Source: Onchocerca lupi
Lineage: Eukaryota; Nematoda; Chromadorea; Rhabditida; Onchocercidae
Assembly: GCA_028564675.1 (NCBI GenBank)
Contig: JAOVVO010000009.1
Span: 124,001-188,000, forward strand
Direction of reading: 5' to 3'
DNA: 64,000 nucleotides
The notes beneath the pieces were generated by a model. That model saw only the letters and a list, made by a program, of their open reading frames with translations. It did no database searches and was not told the origin of the DNA. The position numbers and the translations under genes were made by a program. The first letter of the stretch is position 1, and every line of letters starts with the position of its first letter. Of the stretch, positions 48,601 to 61,501 are shown in pieces.

Positions 48601-51600
48601 GAATTCTTCAAAGCCCTTAAAATGAAGAAAAAAAAAAAAGAATCGATTCGAGTGAAGCATGATAAGCAATCTTTCGCAACAAAATAACTAATCCGCAGAA
48701 TGACATATAAATCGATCTGCACAGCTTACCCATGCAACAGCAATTGAAGCTGCTGCATTTGCTTCGTTGCCAATAAATGAGTAATGAGGACATCAACTAT
48801 GAAACATTGTAGCAAATTGTCATTTTCAACTTTTGTCATTAACTGTGGCAGAACATCCATGTCTAAAATCATGTAATTAATACAGTTCGTTATTGTAGTT
48901 TACAAAAATGTCTTTTCGACGTATTCTTAATTCCGGTTGTTCAGTAAGAAGATCCCAAAACATTGGTGGGATAGTTAACCATAAGTAATATAATGGACAT
49001 CTGAAGTATCTGAATTTACTTATCGTGAAAGAGGAGAAGGCTATACATGAAGTGCTACTTGAATGAAAATATTGCTAACGCATTATTGACGCAAAGATTA
49101 TATAAACGATGCATTACCTTTCAAAAGTGGAACAATAAACAAATCTTTCACATTTGCAAAGCATTTGTCACCGCAAGAGGCAACTCCAGTACTCCGAAGA
49201 GAACGAGCAATCTCAGACAAATGTTCAACTTTCTTCTCAATTGTGTCAGCCTTCATAAACTTAAAAAAATCGAAGTTTATACTAGAAAATTTACTTCGTG
49301 CTATCGAATATATAAAGAGAAAATAATTTATTCAAACATCTAAATGCTAAAAAGAAAAAGGATCACTGATCTGGAACTTAAGCCCAGTATTCCAACAGAA
49401 AAGTGAAAAAGCTTATATAGTATCTTATAATTTGCTAAGCGATAATAATCATCCCAGTGAATTCTCATAAATCAAAAAACTCAGTTCAATTCCTTACTAC
49501 CAGTTAAATTACATTTTCATAGTTGAACTATATTAATTACACTTTCACAGTTGAACTTTTTTGGATAGAATAAGTTTAGCTAAAAAAGTAGCAAATGACA
49601 CGGATTAAACATTTCCAATCGAGCTTCAGTTAAATATAGTATCTTAATTTACTAAGTCGAAAGTTTCAGTCGAATTCTATCCTAATGAATTACTCTAACA
49701 GCATTGGACTGATGTGATTCCAGCAGTAGAATCACTTAAATGAAATTTCGACAATTCACCTCACTGAAATGTAGTACTGCGACAGGAAGCTGTAAATGAG
49801 GACGACTCTGTAATTCTATAAAATCATCTGTTCGCTTGTAGATTGAAAAGAGATTGTGGAAGTCTTCAGGATTATTTAAAGCTACATCGCGTAAATAGAT
49901 ACGAAACGGATGCCTGCAACAATTTAATATTTACGCTCAAAAATTTAACCAAAGAAATTTCACATAAAAACAAGAACACATTTACTTTAAAATATTGCAC
50001 TTCTGGAAAACTGTGCACATTCTTACAACTTCTGCAATCTGCTTCTTTTGAACAACCGATGAGAACTGCCTTATTAGGACGAATCGCAATCTTGACCTGA
50101 AAAAATAAAAGACAGAACATGTTACAGCGAAATACTATACAAGATATTTAGTAAGGAATATGTAAAAATAATAAGATTTGGCAATCTAATACTGCATTCT
50201 TCACCGTTTATATCCAAAAGAACCACTTTAAAAATTTAAAAACTTGATTAGGTACTGCTAATCTAATATCAATACAATAAGACAAGCAGCTTTACATAGT
50301 TTCTTAAAATTGATAGAAGATAATTACAAGATCCAGCAAAACTTGCTTCAGCTGGTAAAATCAAGCATGAAATGTTAACGATAGACTGAGTTAAAATTAT
50401 TAAACTACCAATTAACCGAAGTTAACATATTTCCGACATTTCAGTTTTTTACTGTCACCGCTTCAAAAATACAAAAAGTTAAGTTCAAAAAATAATTAGT
50501 GAAAATAAGAAAAATAAAATAAACATACCGTTTTTCAGTATTTAGAATAAGATCAAGTAACATCGCAGCAGCCGCAATATTATCCTCTTCTTTACTTAAA
50601 AATCTGCGGATCCTATTGCAAATTACGGGCTCCCACTGCCTGCTCAAATCTTCTGATGAAGATTTAAGAAGGCTTTTTAGCTAGAAATAAAACCAATAGA
50701 GCTGAAAATTAAATTTTAACAAAAATTAAGTGAAAAATAAAAGCAAGTCTGATTCACGTCTTTCAATGTTAAAAGAGCAGATTCAGAAACAACACTGCAT
50801 ACATACCTTTATAACTTCCTCCAAATTCCCTTTTTTAGCAAGAGAAAATAATAATTCATATATAGAAACTTGATGCTTCTCTATGAAAATGTTAACATTC
50901 GCAACTTTGTCCAGAAACTGAAAATATTCCTGCGATTATTAATGAAATCTCTCACAATATAGATTATCATGTAACACAGATGAACAAACAAATGCAATAA
51001 AATTTATGCACGTCTAACCTCTAGAACATTCCCATCATCAACGTGTTCGGCTTTTGCCAATATATAAGCCATCTTTAAGCTATCTGTCAAGGACATATTA
51101 CTTGCAACACGCTGAAAATTAGAAAATGATTTAAAGACAAAAAAAAAAAAAAAAAAATAATAGCATCAGGATTCTTTTTATGATGACTTTTATTAAAAGT
51201 TTAAAATGAAGAAATTAAAAATGCTTACTTCAATAACTGACTTCGCTTTCTCATATTGTCCTGAACTCGTCAAACCATAAACCATAGATTCAAGTATCTG
51301 ATTAGGCAATTGTATTCCAATATTTTTGACATGGCTAACTATTTCACTGAAAATGAAACTGCAATTATAAAGTAGTAAATAATCTCAATTATAGAAAAAA
51401 AAAAAAAAACAACTGAGCTTTTTAAGAGTTAAATACAACAATTTTCCTTAGGAAGCAGAAGAATCTGCTATTGTCAACGAGCCAACAGCGGGAAAATAAC
51501 AGAAGCTTTAAAATTTTAAATTTCAAACCACAAAAATTCACAAATACTGCTAATTGAAGTCGGTAGATGTAATTGACGTTATTAAATGATGGAAGAAAGC

Positions 51601-53244
51601 TTATCCAATTAGTGACTATCAGTACATCCAGTAAAAGTTATAGCTTATAATCGAAAATTTTTTGAAGCAAAGATAAATGCAAATATATGCATGAATATAT
51701 ATATGCTAACACAAAGAGAAATCATTTTGCAGAAAAAATTTTACATAATTCCCTTCAAATCAGTCTTTCGTGCGTAAATTCGAGAAAGCTGGCCATATGT
51801 TTGGGCGTCGGGAATAAGTCCATCTGATTCGAACTGCTTCAACGTTTCTATTACATCAATATCTATCTGGTTATCAATCTGAGAAGCAAGCAGAGCATTT
51901 CGAGAAGTAATGCCTAGTGCAACACCTTAAAAATACATTAATTTCTCCTGTTTTTTTAGATAATACTCAAAAAATTTTTAAAATTAAAATGACAAATAAT
52001 GGCACAACTATATGTTATGCTTTTTGAAGTTTTTGACTCATATGAAATGCATGTACAATGAGAAATGAAAAGTTCGAAAAAATCAGTTAAAGAACGCAAC
52101 AAAAGAGCAGACTGCAGAATTATAATATTGCGATAGCGATCGAAACTTACAATATGTTCAGAATTTAAATGGCACTAATCCAAAATTAATTTAACAAAAT
52201 TAGCAAATTTATGATATGCCAACCTCTCATTTTAAGGATATGAAGCAAACGATTAGTATATTCGTTTCTTTGCACTGCGGATAACATTTGACATCGACAT
52301 CCAGTGGCACTTATAAGAACAGCAATTTCTGAATCAGCCAATTTTTTGGCATTGCATTTTAAATCATTCAGCATATGCAGTGCTTTCTCAAGATGTGCCT
52401 CTGTCACCAGACAGTTCCATTCAATGCTGAAAAAATTATTAAAGTTATAAATAAAATGAAATAAAAAGATAAATATTATGAAGGAAGGCAAAATATTTCT
52501 GATGAGAAAATTCAGAATTCATGCTATTTATTTCTTTAATTCATCAGTACGTTTGCAACATTTAATAAAACTTCAATTTTCCCTGAAAAGATCGCAAAAG
52601 AGATGGCCAAAATTAAAAAAAAAAAACCATCCTTTTTTCTATCAAAACCCAGAAATAAAAAAAAAAAAAAAAAAAAAACTCAAAATCCTAATCATGATAC
52701 CTATCGATGACATCGTAAATGTTTTTCTGCTGATCAACTTGCAAATGCTTAACATGTTTTTTGAAAAGACTTAGCTCCAAATAGCTCATTTGAGAACGTT
52801 GCAATTTATCCAAAGAATCCAATGGCCATTTTGAATTGTAAAATCCCTAAAAATATTTTAGCAGAATGTTCAAATGTTTGCTTAAATTATAAGGACATAT
52901 TGTTTCCTGAAACAAAAATTTGTCTACAAAAATCTTAGTACCAATGAATTTGCAATTAATGTTGAAGGTCCGATTGCTTTATCAATATCCTGAATGAGAG
53001 AAGCAGCGGTTCTTTTTTTCATGACTTTTGTAATTCGCTTTCTGCATAGTCTAAAATGAAAATACTTTCAGTGAAATTTTCCAAGCAAAAATGATAATAC
53101 TTGGATACTGAAAAATTTTATTAATTAGTTGGTAAAACATCTGAAGTACTAATAGAATTGCGAAACTATTTTGAAGTTTAAATAAAAACAAATACGAAAT
53201 AAAGAATACGATTCTGCGGCCCGAATTCTTGATGTTGCGAACAT
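45613..53244 (-). CDS. LRPPRC-like mitochondrial PPR protein, 25 exons, about 1043 aa
   Basis: Twenty-five exons from 53210-53244 to 45613-45761 sum to 3132 bases in one frame. Examples: 52942-53050, 52701-52846, 52224-52426, 51745-51925, 51229-51346, 51019-51111, 50807-50917, 50529-50680, 49986-50096, 48157-48377, 47267-47405. The start (MFATSRIRAAESLCRKRI) looks like a mitochondrial targeting sequence. The body is a series of helical-pair units of PPR type, for example ESDGLIPDAQTYGQLSRIYA and LPNQILESMVYGLTSSGQYE, and the end NVPVP resembles the LRPPRC C-terminus. LRPPRC binds and stabilises mitochondrial mRNAs. C. elegans has one homologue, and human LRPPRC is longer (1394). One junction (47522 to 47405) has no GT donor. 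Assignment to LRPPRC rather than another large PPR protein is by overall pattern. Confidence 0.8.
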
Positions 53245-53284
53245 TCCGCAAACTTAAATGTAGAAAATATCGCCAAACATTCAA

Positions 53285-54432
53285 AACTGGAAAAAAAAAT
53301 TAGCAAGAGCCACTGAATACAATTTACAGTAAGGCAATTTTAAATCTTTCGTTTAAGATTATTTCCAAATCTCTGAAATGAAAACCTGATTATTTTGACA
53401 AGTTTTAACTGAAAAACTAAGAGCGACCAAACTACCAAATTGCCAGTAATATAGTGAGTTGTATCATTCGCTATATAGGCTATTACAATTAAAATTTAGG
53501 TACCTTTTCTTTGCCGTACCGGTTAGTTAGGGTAGAGAAAAGGTATCTTAATTTTAACTAATTGGCCGTCAGGAATTTATGAATTCAAATATTCCGATGT
53601 CATTAAAGCAATCAACTAATGTTATGTTGAATCACTTAACGGAACCAGATTAAAAAAATTTTAATCCTGATTTGATGAGTAGCAAAGCCATTGTCCGAAT
53701 AACCATGAATCAAGATAACAGAACGAATCATATTCTTTTATCTTTAATAAGAAACAAAGAGTACAGTCCTGACAAAATAAAAAATTATTGTTAACCAATA
53801 TCAAAGGGAATTTACTCTATTATACATTCTTTCTTTGCGGTAATATTCTTTCGTTTAACAATTTTTCGTTCAAAAAATAAATTTCTACACGTTTAAATCA
53901 GATTAACATCTATGTATAGATTCGCGTTTCTTTTAGAATCCGATCCCAGATTTAAAGTAATGTAAAAGATTTAGATTTCGTAATACTCTCAAACATTGCT
54001 ATCCATAATCTCACAAAAAGTGAAGTCAAAAAAGTCACGAACAAATATATAGATCCACATATTGTGATAAATAATAAATAAAGCAATAGTGACATATCCC
54101 CGTCATGGCAAAATCATGATAAATTTATATGAATACGATTCTACAACAAAAGAACATAACAGCGATGAATGACGCAAATATTATATTTAAAAATATGCAG
54201 AAGGTATAAAATATCGCGCTTCTGGCAACCAAAAAAATAATGCATAACTTCGAAATTTTTCAAATTTTATCTGAAATGGGTATACTTAAGAGAAAGCCAA
54301 GACTGACAAATATAATTCTAATAAAATAAAGCTAAACAGTATGTTCCTACACATCAATGAAAATGCTAAGATTAACTATTAACATGACTTAAATTAAAGA
54401 ATTTTTATAAAATTGTTAACAACCTAACGAAA
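53285..54432. other. Intergenic between the Drosha 3' end and the LRPPRC-like 5' end
   Basis: The two genes are in tandem on the minus strand, and this gap would hold the Drosha 3' UTR and the LRPPRC-like 5' region. An imperfect inverted pair (GGTACCTTTTCT near 53500 with AGAAAAGGTATCTT near 53540) encloses a small hairpin. No further gene is seen. Confidence 0.45.
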
Positions 54433-57400
54433 CTAAATGAGACAACCATCAGCATCAAACTTGAGGTCAAGTAATGAAATGATCTGTGGCCTGGAAGTTT
54501 GAACATCATCAGTGAGTGGTGATCCAGCATTTGATTGCAAAGCATGAGTTGAATTAAACAGGATATGTTGTTTTGTCCGATCAGTTGACTCGCATTTCCT
54601 TAAAAATAATTATATAATTAGAAATTACCCCATTTCAAATCATAGTGCCTCAGTCTATATTCAAAATAATTTAAGTCATAATTCGATGCAAGATCTCTGC
54701 AGTTCAAAGCAAAAAATGTTAAACATTTCATCAAATTTCAAATGCTATATAAAAAGTAGAAGGGAAAGAAAAAAAAGTAAAGGAAAACTTACATTTTGGC
54801 GATTGGACCATCATCATGCCTGCCCTGCGTTGCATTTTGTTTTGTTGTGTTTTTCAGTGTTGGAAATAGATCAGATCTTTTTATTAAAGCATTCTCTGCA
54901 GCACGCATTTGAGCTAACTGCATTGTATGTCCACAGCCTACCGCTAGTCGTTTTTTTCTGAAATACAACTAATAAAGATGTATATCAAGATATGCATATT
55001 CACATAAAACTATTAGATTGATGCAAAAATAACAGCAAAAATGAATTAATTATAGCACTTCCTATTTTGATAACAAAATATGTTTAGGCTCCGTCAACAA
55101 ACATCCAAATTTCTAAAAAAAATATGAAGCATTACAACTAAAAAAAAACATTGTCAAATATCTTTAAATAACACAGAAAGATAGTACTAAACAGAGTCAG
55201 CAATCTCAAGATTTGAAAGGACGAAAAAACGGCTTCATAATAATAGAGCATATTTATAAAACCATCAATATGTAAATGATAATAAGTTGCACAGAATTAC
55301 CTGAAATAAACAGCAACTTTGTATATCCTCGTATTAGTCGGACCTTCGACAGCTATTGTCCTATATTCCGGTATATCTGGTTCACCACCATCCATTTGCC
55401 GTAGAGTTAAACAACATTGTTGCAACTGTGATTTCGGGTCGTTCCAATGCTGCGCAATAATAAAAAACTGAAAAGAAATTCCACTCAATTTTTAGTTTAC
55501 CATCTCAAACGCAAAATGAATAAGAAGCGGATCAATGCTGTTTACAAATAGTTTCAACAACTGAAAAAAAAAAAAAAAAAAAAAAAACAGCTGAAGAAAT
55601 GGATAACTAAAATGACCATAAAGCTAGCTTATGATTGCAATTAGAGTTTCCAGTAAATCCAGATTAAACTGCATTAAGAACAAACTTTTAAACGAGGGAA
55701 GAAGCAAATCCTACAGAAAACTTTGCAATAATCGAATCCACGATCGACGTAAAGAGCACCAAGAAATGCTAAATAGAAAATAGTGAATCATGGATGTACC
55801 AAATAACTATGCTTGTTCTGTCATCAAAGACTAATGTCAGATGACGAAATTTTTTAGTTTTTGTATTCAAACTTCTTAAAGACTGAATTTGAATACGGGA
55901 AATGTTTTTCAGTAGGACAGTAGCAGCAATTATTATCATAATTAAGTTTCAATTATGATAGTGAATCTACATAATTCACATATATGGACATACCCTCAAC
56001 AAGATCAGCTTTGTCTTTTACCCTCAATACTGGCATCCCACTTTTCTGCATAACTTTTGGTGTAACCAAATATTTTGTCATGCCGATATCATCACAGATC
56101 ACAGATTGTGTCTAAAAATCTCATCTTGCAAGCTAGATTAACACAATGCACTAGTTTTTAGCATATCAGTTGTACTATTTATGCTTCCAGATAGTATTGA
56201 GGAATCAGGAAAATTGTTGATATATCTCAAAACATGTAACGACAGTTTGTTGAATTCATGACTTTAAATGAGAAAATATGATTATAGATAAACTTAATTA
56301 ATAAATCGAGAAAAGCTGCGATCCTCTTTCCTTCCCCCTCTCTCAAAAAAAGAAAAAAAAAAAAGGGCATACACAACCACGGAAAATCATTTCCATCCAA
56401 AAAATCTGAAGTGTTGATTGGAACTTACTCTGTTGCTAACCAAACATGTGCGCAATATTGACAAGTGACCTTCGTGATGGTATGGAAAATGTTTATAAAG
56501 ATAATCCGTCGTTATCAACTGCAGAATCGTATCTCCAAGAAATTCCAACCTTTGGTTGTGACCCCTAGAACATTTTCACAAAATTCATGGTAACCCATTT
56601 TAATTCAGACTGAGTCAATCTTTACACGAAGTTTCTATGAGCTGCAATTCCATCCTTTTCGAGAAATATAACACAAAATATAATCAAATACCCACAGAGT
56701 GAGGTTGTTGAAGCCAATATTTCTTCTAGTAAAAGCTTTGGCAAGCACTCTTATGTGTTTAAAAGTAACTCCGATGTTTTTTTCCAATTCTGTGAGCAGT
56801 TGAAGCGCTGGTACATCATTTATCAAATGACGATCTCCATTTGGATTATCTTGCTAAATTTCATGTTTTGAATATTTTAAATAATATATTTCGAAAAAAT
56901 TGCCTATCTTTGAAAAAAGTCTTAAAAAACTAAAATACTAAAAAAAATTCGTATTTTACTTTTACTCAAAAAAAAAGTTTTTTTTTGAAAATAATGTTCT
57001 GACTTTAAATTTTTTTTTAATAAACCAAATCTCTTTAAAAACCAGAAAGATTTTTTTATCTTCATGAAAATACAAAATCACTAAGGCTGAAACATTGATT
57101 CTAAAATATTTTTCGGAAAGAATAAAATATAAAATGTTTTTAAGAATTTTTTTATATTGAAGAATGAATCTAGTTTACCTTTAAGGGATGGTCCTCTAAA
57201 TCAAACCACGTAGAAAGTAATTCTTTTGAATCAGCAAACATAGCGTGACCAAAAATCCTTGAAAGGAGTAATTAATTTAAAAAATATTGCAATAAAAACC
57301 TTGATAATTAAAAGCTATGAAAGACTTCATACGCTAAAATTAAGAACCTATCACATTCATCGATTCCAGCATCCAGATAAATTGCAGCCATCATTGCTTC

Positions 57401-60400
57401 AAAGGCATTTGCCATCGCATGTCTAAGATCAGATTCATGGCATAAATCGGGTCCATGCGCATACAACATAAATTCATCCAGACCTATTTTCTAGAAAAAA
57501 TTTCATTAAAACTTAAAATATATCAAGTAAAAAATTTGAACAGTAAAAAAAAAATTTGAACAATTTGAACAGTAAAGTAATCTGTGAACAGTGACAAATC
57601 TGTGTCCAGCATCATTAGAATATTATTACTACTTTTGAATATTTCGAATTTTAAAAAACCTTAGCAAGGACAGCAAGATTTTTATTTTGAACCATTGTCG
57701 AACGGTAAGTGGCCAAACCGCCTTCATCAAGTTCGTTAAACATATAAAATAAATGAATAGTGGTAATAAATTCAATAACAGCATCGCCCAAAAATTCAAG
57801 CCGTTCATTATGATTCAAAGGCGACTGTTCCGCTTTTTTCGAACCCAATTTTGACATGATCTCCATTAGAGTATTAAATCCTAAAATTAAGCTGAATTCA
57901 ATATAATTTGGATGTAATGCACCAATTCGATTTATAGACTATCAATATAAAAGCAAATATAACTTGAACATTTTTAGTGATTGTGAGAATGCAAATACCT
58001 CGCTTTTTGGTACTTAATTGCTGCTGCACTAAACGATCATGTACTCGCTGTTTGGAAGAACGCACACCACAATTGTTAAGAGTATTACGAGCATGATCAC
58101 TATTAGTACCATAATTAGTACGGTATGATGGGTGGGTCAATGCTAGCTCCAAAAGTGAACGGTTCTGTAAACTATGTGAATTAAATGAGATACTTTTTTT
58201 TTTTTTTTTTTTTTACTAACATTAATGTGAATATTATAATGGAAAAATAACCAATATGATCTGAATCATTTTTATTATTTAGGTAGAAGTGAAAAAGGAT
58301 GAAAAACCTTGAAAACATAGTGAATGCGTTCTTGCTCATATACTTGCAGAGACCATTGGAAACGTACATGTGCGCAAGCAAGAATTAGGAGTAAACCATG
58401 CTGAAAAAATTATGATCTGAATATACATTTCTATTTTAACAAAAGTCAAGTTTAGAAAGTAACTAAATATATAGCAAACATACTTGCACAATATCAGGAA
58501 ATAGTCCTGTACCATAGAAGTCGCGAGATGATACTGACATGACAAAATCCCGCTTTAGTTGACTAAAAAATAAGGAAAGAAGAATAAATAGACTTTTAAA
58601 GTATATAAATAATAAAACTTCGAAAATAATAAAAACTGTTCCTGACATTAGTTTTCTTTTCCTTGGATTAATTAAAACTGCAGTTCTTGCAAACAGCAAT
58701 GAAATAGAAATACTCAAAAAAGAGATGAAAAAAGAAATAGAACAGTAATTACCTGTCATTACGCAATGCTTTTAATTGCGAAGCTTTTTGTGCAAGCTTT
58801 CCGCGTTCCTCCGCACTTACACGCCGCTTCATTGCAAGAATCTTGCGCATTCTTAGGTATTCTTTTGACATTTTCTGATATCTTAAAAAGGAAGAACTTA
58901 TACAAAACTGCATTGGTAAGACTTCTATGAAAAAATATGAATTTAACTAGATAGCATCAAATCGTCGGAAAATCCTCACTCTGTATTCGAATTATAAGTA
59001 TGAGAAGATGGCCTCACACCAAAATGAGTAACCAATGGAAAGAGAATATCCGGATTGTTAGGTAAAAAATCCGGTTTATCAATGAGATCTACCCGAATTG
59101 TTGATGGCCTCTGAAAAATGGGTAGTTGAACATAAATGAACTGAAGAAAGAGTAAATTTTATGTCCTTTCAGCAACATAATATTTATTTGCAAATAAAAA
59201 TACACCTACTCTCGCATCAAGACAATGATCTGTGATTACTTATTTAAATCCAATAAATTTTAAAGACTTTTACCTTATTTGCATTCATTACCAAGGAACC
59301 ACGCACATTTTCAGCGAATTCGCGAAAAACATCAGCATCTTGTTTAAGAATCTGAGCTTCAGATTCTGTTACGAGAGGATGATAGTTCTCAATCAAGTAA
59401 GTCATTACAATAGACATTGGCAATATCTCTTTTCCGCCGTCTGAAAACGTCTATCATTTCAAAAATTATTGTTGCAAAATTGCACTATAAATTTCATATC
59501 GGTGAAATTTTTTTATATAAATATAGTGGGAAAAAAGAAAAAAAAATAATTGAAAGAATGCAGAAACGGAAGAAGTAATGACCTGGAAGGCTGTAAACAA
59601 ATCTTGGCATACAGTGATAGTAAGGACAGCCATCGATGTTATCAAGAGGATAATTTTTCAAATCATACATTTCCATAATATCGATAAACAAATAATGATG
59701 GAATAATTCCAAATCTTCTACTGTAAAATTCTGTAAAACTTTCAGGTAATAAGAAGTTCGCTGAAAGAAGTCCAGATCCCTTTAAATCACTGAAGTTTTA
59801 TTTCAAACAAAATACGAATTTCAAACTTTTCTCAGAGATAGAAACTAACTTAAAAATCTCGAAATACTTAAACATAAATAAAAAATAAAAGTAGAATCAA
59901 CCAGTAAAATATATGATGAAAAACAACCGTTGGCATATTTTCTTCCATAAATTTGATGTTATATTCACTCGTCCACTTTGACAAAGGTGTTTGGGGAAAA
60001 TTCAATGGAAGTGACTTATGAAAAAATACGGAAAAGCCTTCAAGCTCATAAGTTCTATCATGATAGTTGATTTTTGTTGAACGACGAACAACAATATTTG
60101 GATTAGGTTCAGTATAAAGTATATAGTGCCATAAACGATGTGAATTGCTAAAAAATATATAACTTTTAATTGCTGTGATCTATTTTTAATTGTATTTCGG
60201 CAATATCAAATCTATTCCCATCTACTAATAGCGGAATTTTCTTTATATGTTATATACAAAAAAGAGAACAACAGTTTTATTAGCTGAATTTTAGTACTAA
60301 CTTTGAACTTGGATTGCATTTCTCGATGATAGTCTCTCCAGCATATTTATTATGACGTAAGCCAGATTTTTTAGCTGCCCACGAACAGCGACATTCTGGC

Positions 60401-61334
60401 CCATCATTCATTTGACCGATTTCGTTGAAACAAACATCACTATGTAGAATAGCTGGATGGTTACGTTTTCTAATAACCTGAAATGAATTACTGTTCTCAA
60501 ATAATACATATTCTCAGTATTCGCAAATAACCAATAAAAACATAAATTCCTCAAATTAACCTCTCGTTTTGCAACGGTGCTATGTTTTTTGGATTCACTC
60601 ATCTTTACACGAGTGATTTTGTCTTTATTGTCAGTCGGTTGCTCATCAACAGATACGCTGCCACTTCTCTCATCACTGTCATCAATGCATTCATCAGAAA
60701 CGCAACTTTCTGATTCGGTTTCGGTATCCGAATGATGACCACCTGAAAGTGTAATATGATGCCATTCGTACACCTTCATCAGGAAAATTTTGAAACAAAA
60801 ATCACTATGTAGTGAATCATAACAATTCAAAATTGCCTTTTTTCTTTATTATAATTTAAAAAATGCATCTTACATTTGCAATTATCATGAAATGTGAGAA
60901 TATCCGGAGGATTGGATTTTGGTTGATTTTCCTTTTCCTTCGCGATTTTTTCTATAATCTCTCTTCTGAATCTTTCATGAAGCTTTTTCAACTCTTCAGT
61001 AGCACAACTCTCACCAACATCGTTCTATAAACAAGAAGTCAGAAGTAATCCATAAACGCTTATAAAAACAATTATTTTTGAAGAAAGAAACAAGCTTTTT
61101 AATAAAATTATAAAATGCTGGAAATTGATATACTATGTAATAAAACTTTTCATCAGGAATGCTCTGGGAATAGACCCCACTCGCTGCGACAGTCTGTTCA
61201 ACCTGGTCAATTTCGTCGTCAGTATCACTCACTATTGTGTCAACAAAATCTTCCTTTGTCAACTTCTGCCAGCGAGGGACATCTTTGCCTAGACAATTTT
61301 GAACCATAACATTTTCATTACTTGTTCCAAGCAT
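54433..61334 (-). CDS. drsh-1: Drosha, nuclear RNase III of the Microprocessor, 23 exons, about 1116 aa
   Basis: Exons from 61134-61334 (ATG, MLGTSNENVMVQNCLGKD) through 60874-61024, 60561-60742, 60302-60477, 59928-60147, 59583-59760, and on to 54433-54598 (TAG) total 3351 bases with every phase agreeing. Drosha cuts primary microRNAs in the nucleus with its partner Pasha/DGCR8. Visible in order: an acidic Ser/Glu linker, the zinc-ligand-like region (MNDGPECRCSWAAKKSG), the platform/PAZ-like central domain (PRFVYSLP, GGKEILPMS), RNase IIIa (HNERLEFLGDAVIEF at about 57800, EGGLATYRSTMVQN), RNase IIIb (HNQRLEFLGDTILQL at about 56545, HHEGHLSILR, KADLVEAFLGALYVDRG) and the dsRBD (NDPKSQLQQCCLTLRQ ... 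QLAQMRAAENALI). The acidic catalytic residues of both domains are kept. Length is close to C. elegans DRSH-1. A 20-codon exon (55501-55560) between FFPRLK and HWNDPKSQ is longer than the human linker there. Confidence 0.95.
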
Positions 61335-61501
61335 TAATAATTATTTTTATATTCAGCTGTAGTATATCATCATTTAGCTATAAAATATTATAATTATATC
61401 TCTCCATTTAGCTACAATATATCATACTTATATACATAATTATATTTTTATTCCGTTTGCCAAAATCTCTAATCCTGTACATCAAGTCATTTATTGCAGT
61501 A

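Noticed and set aside
49047..49343. 98-codon plus-strand frame
   Set aside because: Antisense to an LRPPRC-like exon (49118-49259).
52478..52774. 98-codon plus-strand frame with poly-Lys
   Set aside because: Low complexity, opposite the LRPPRC-like exon at 52701-52846.
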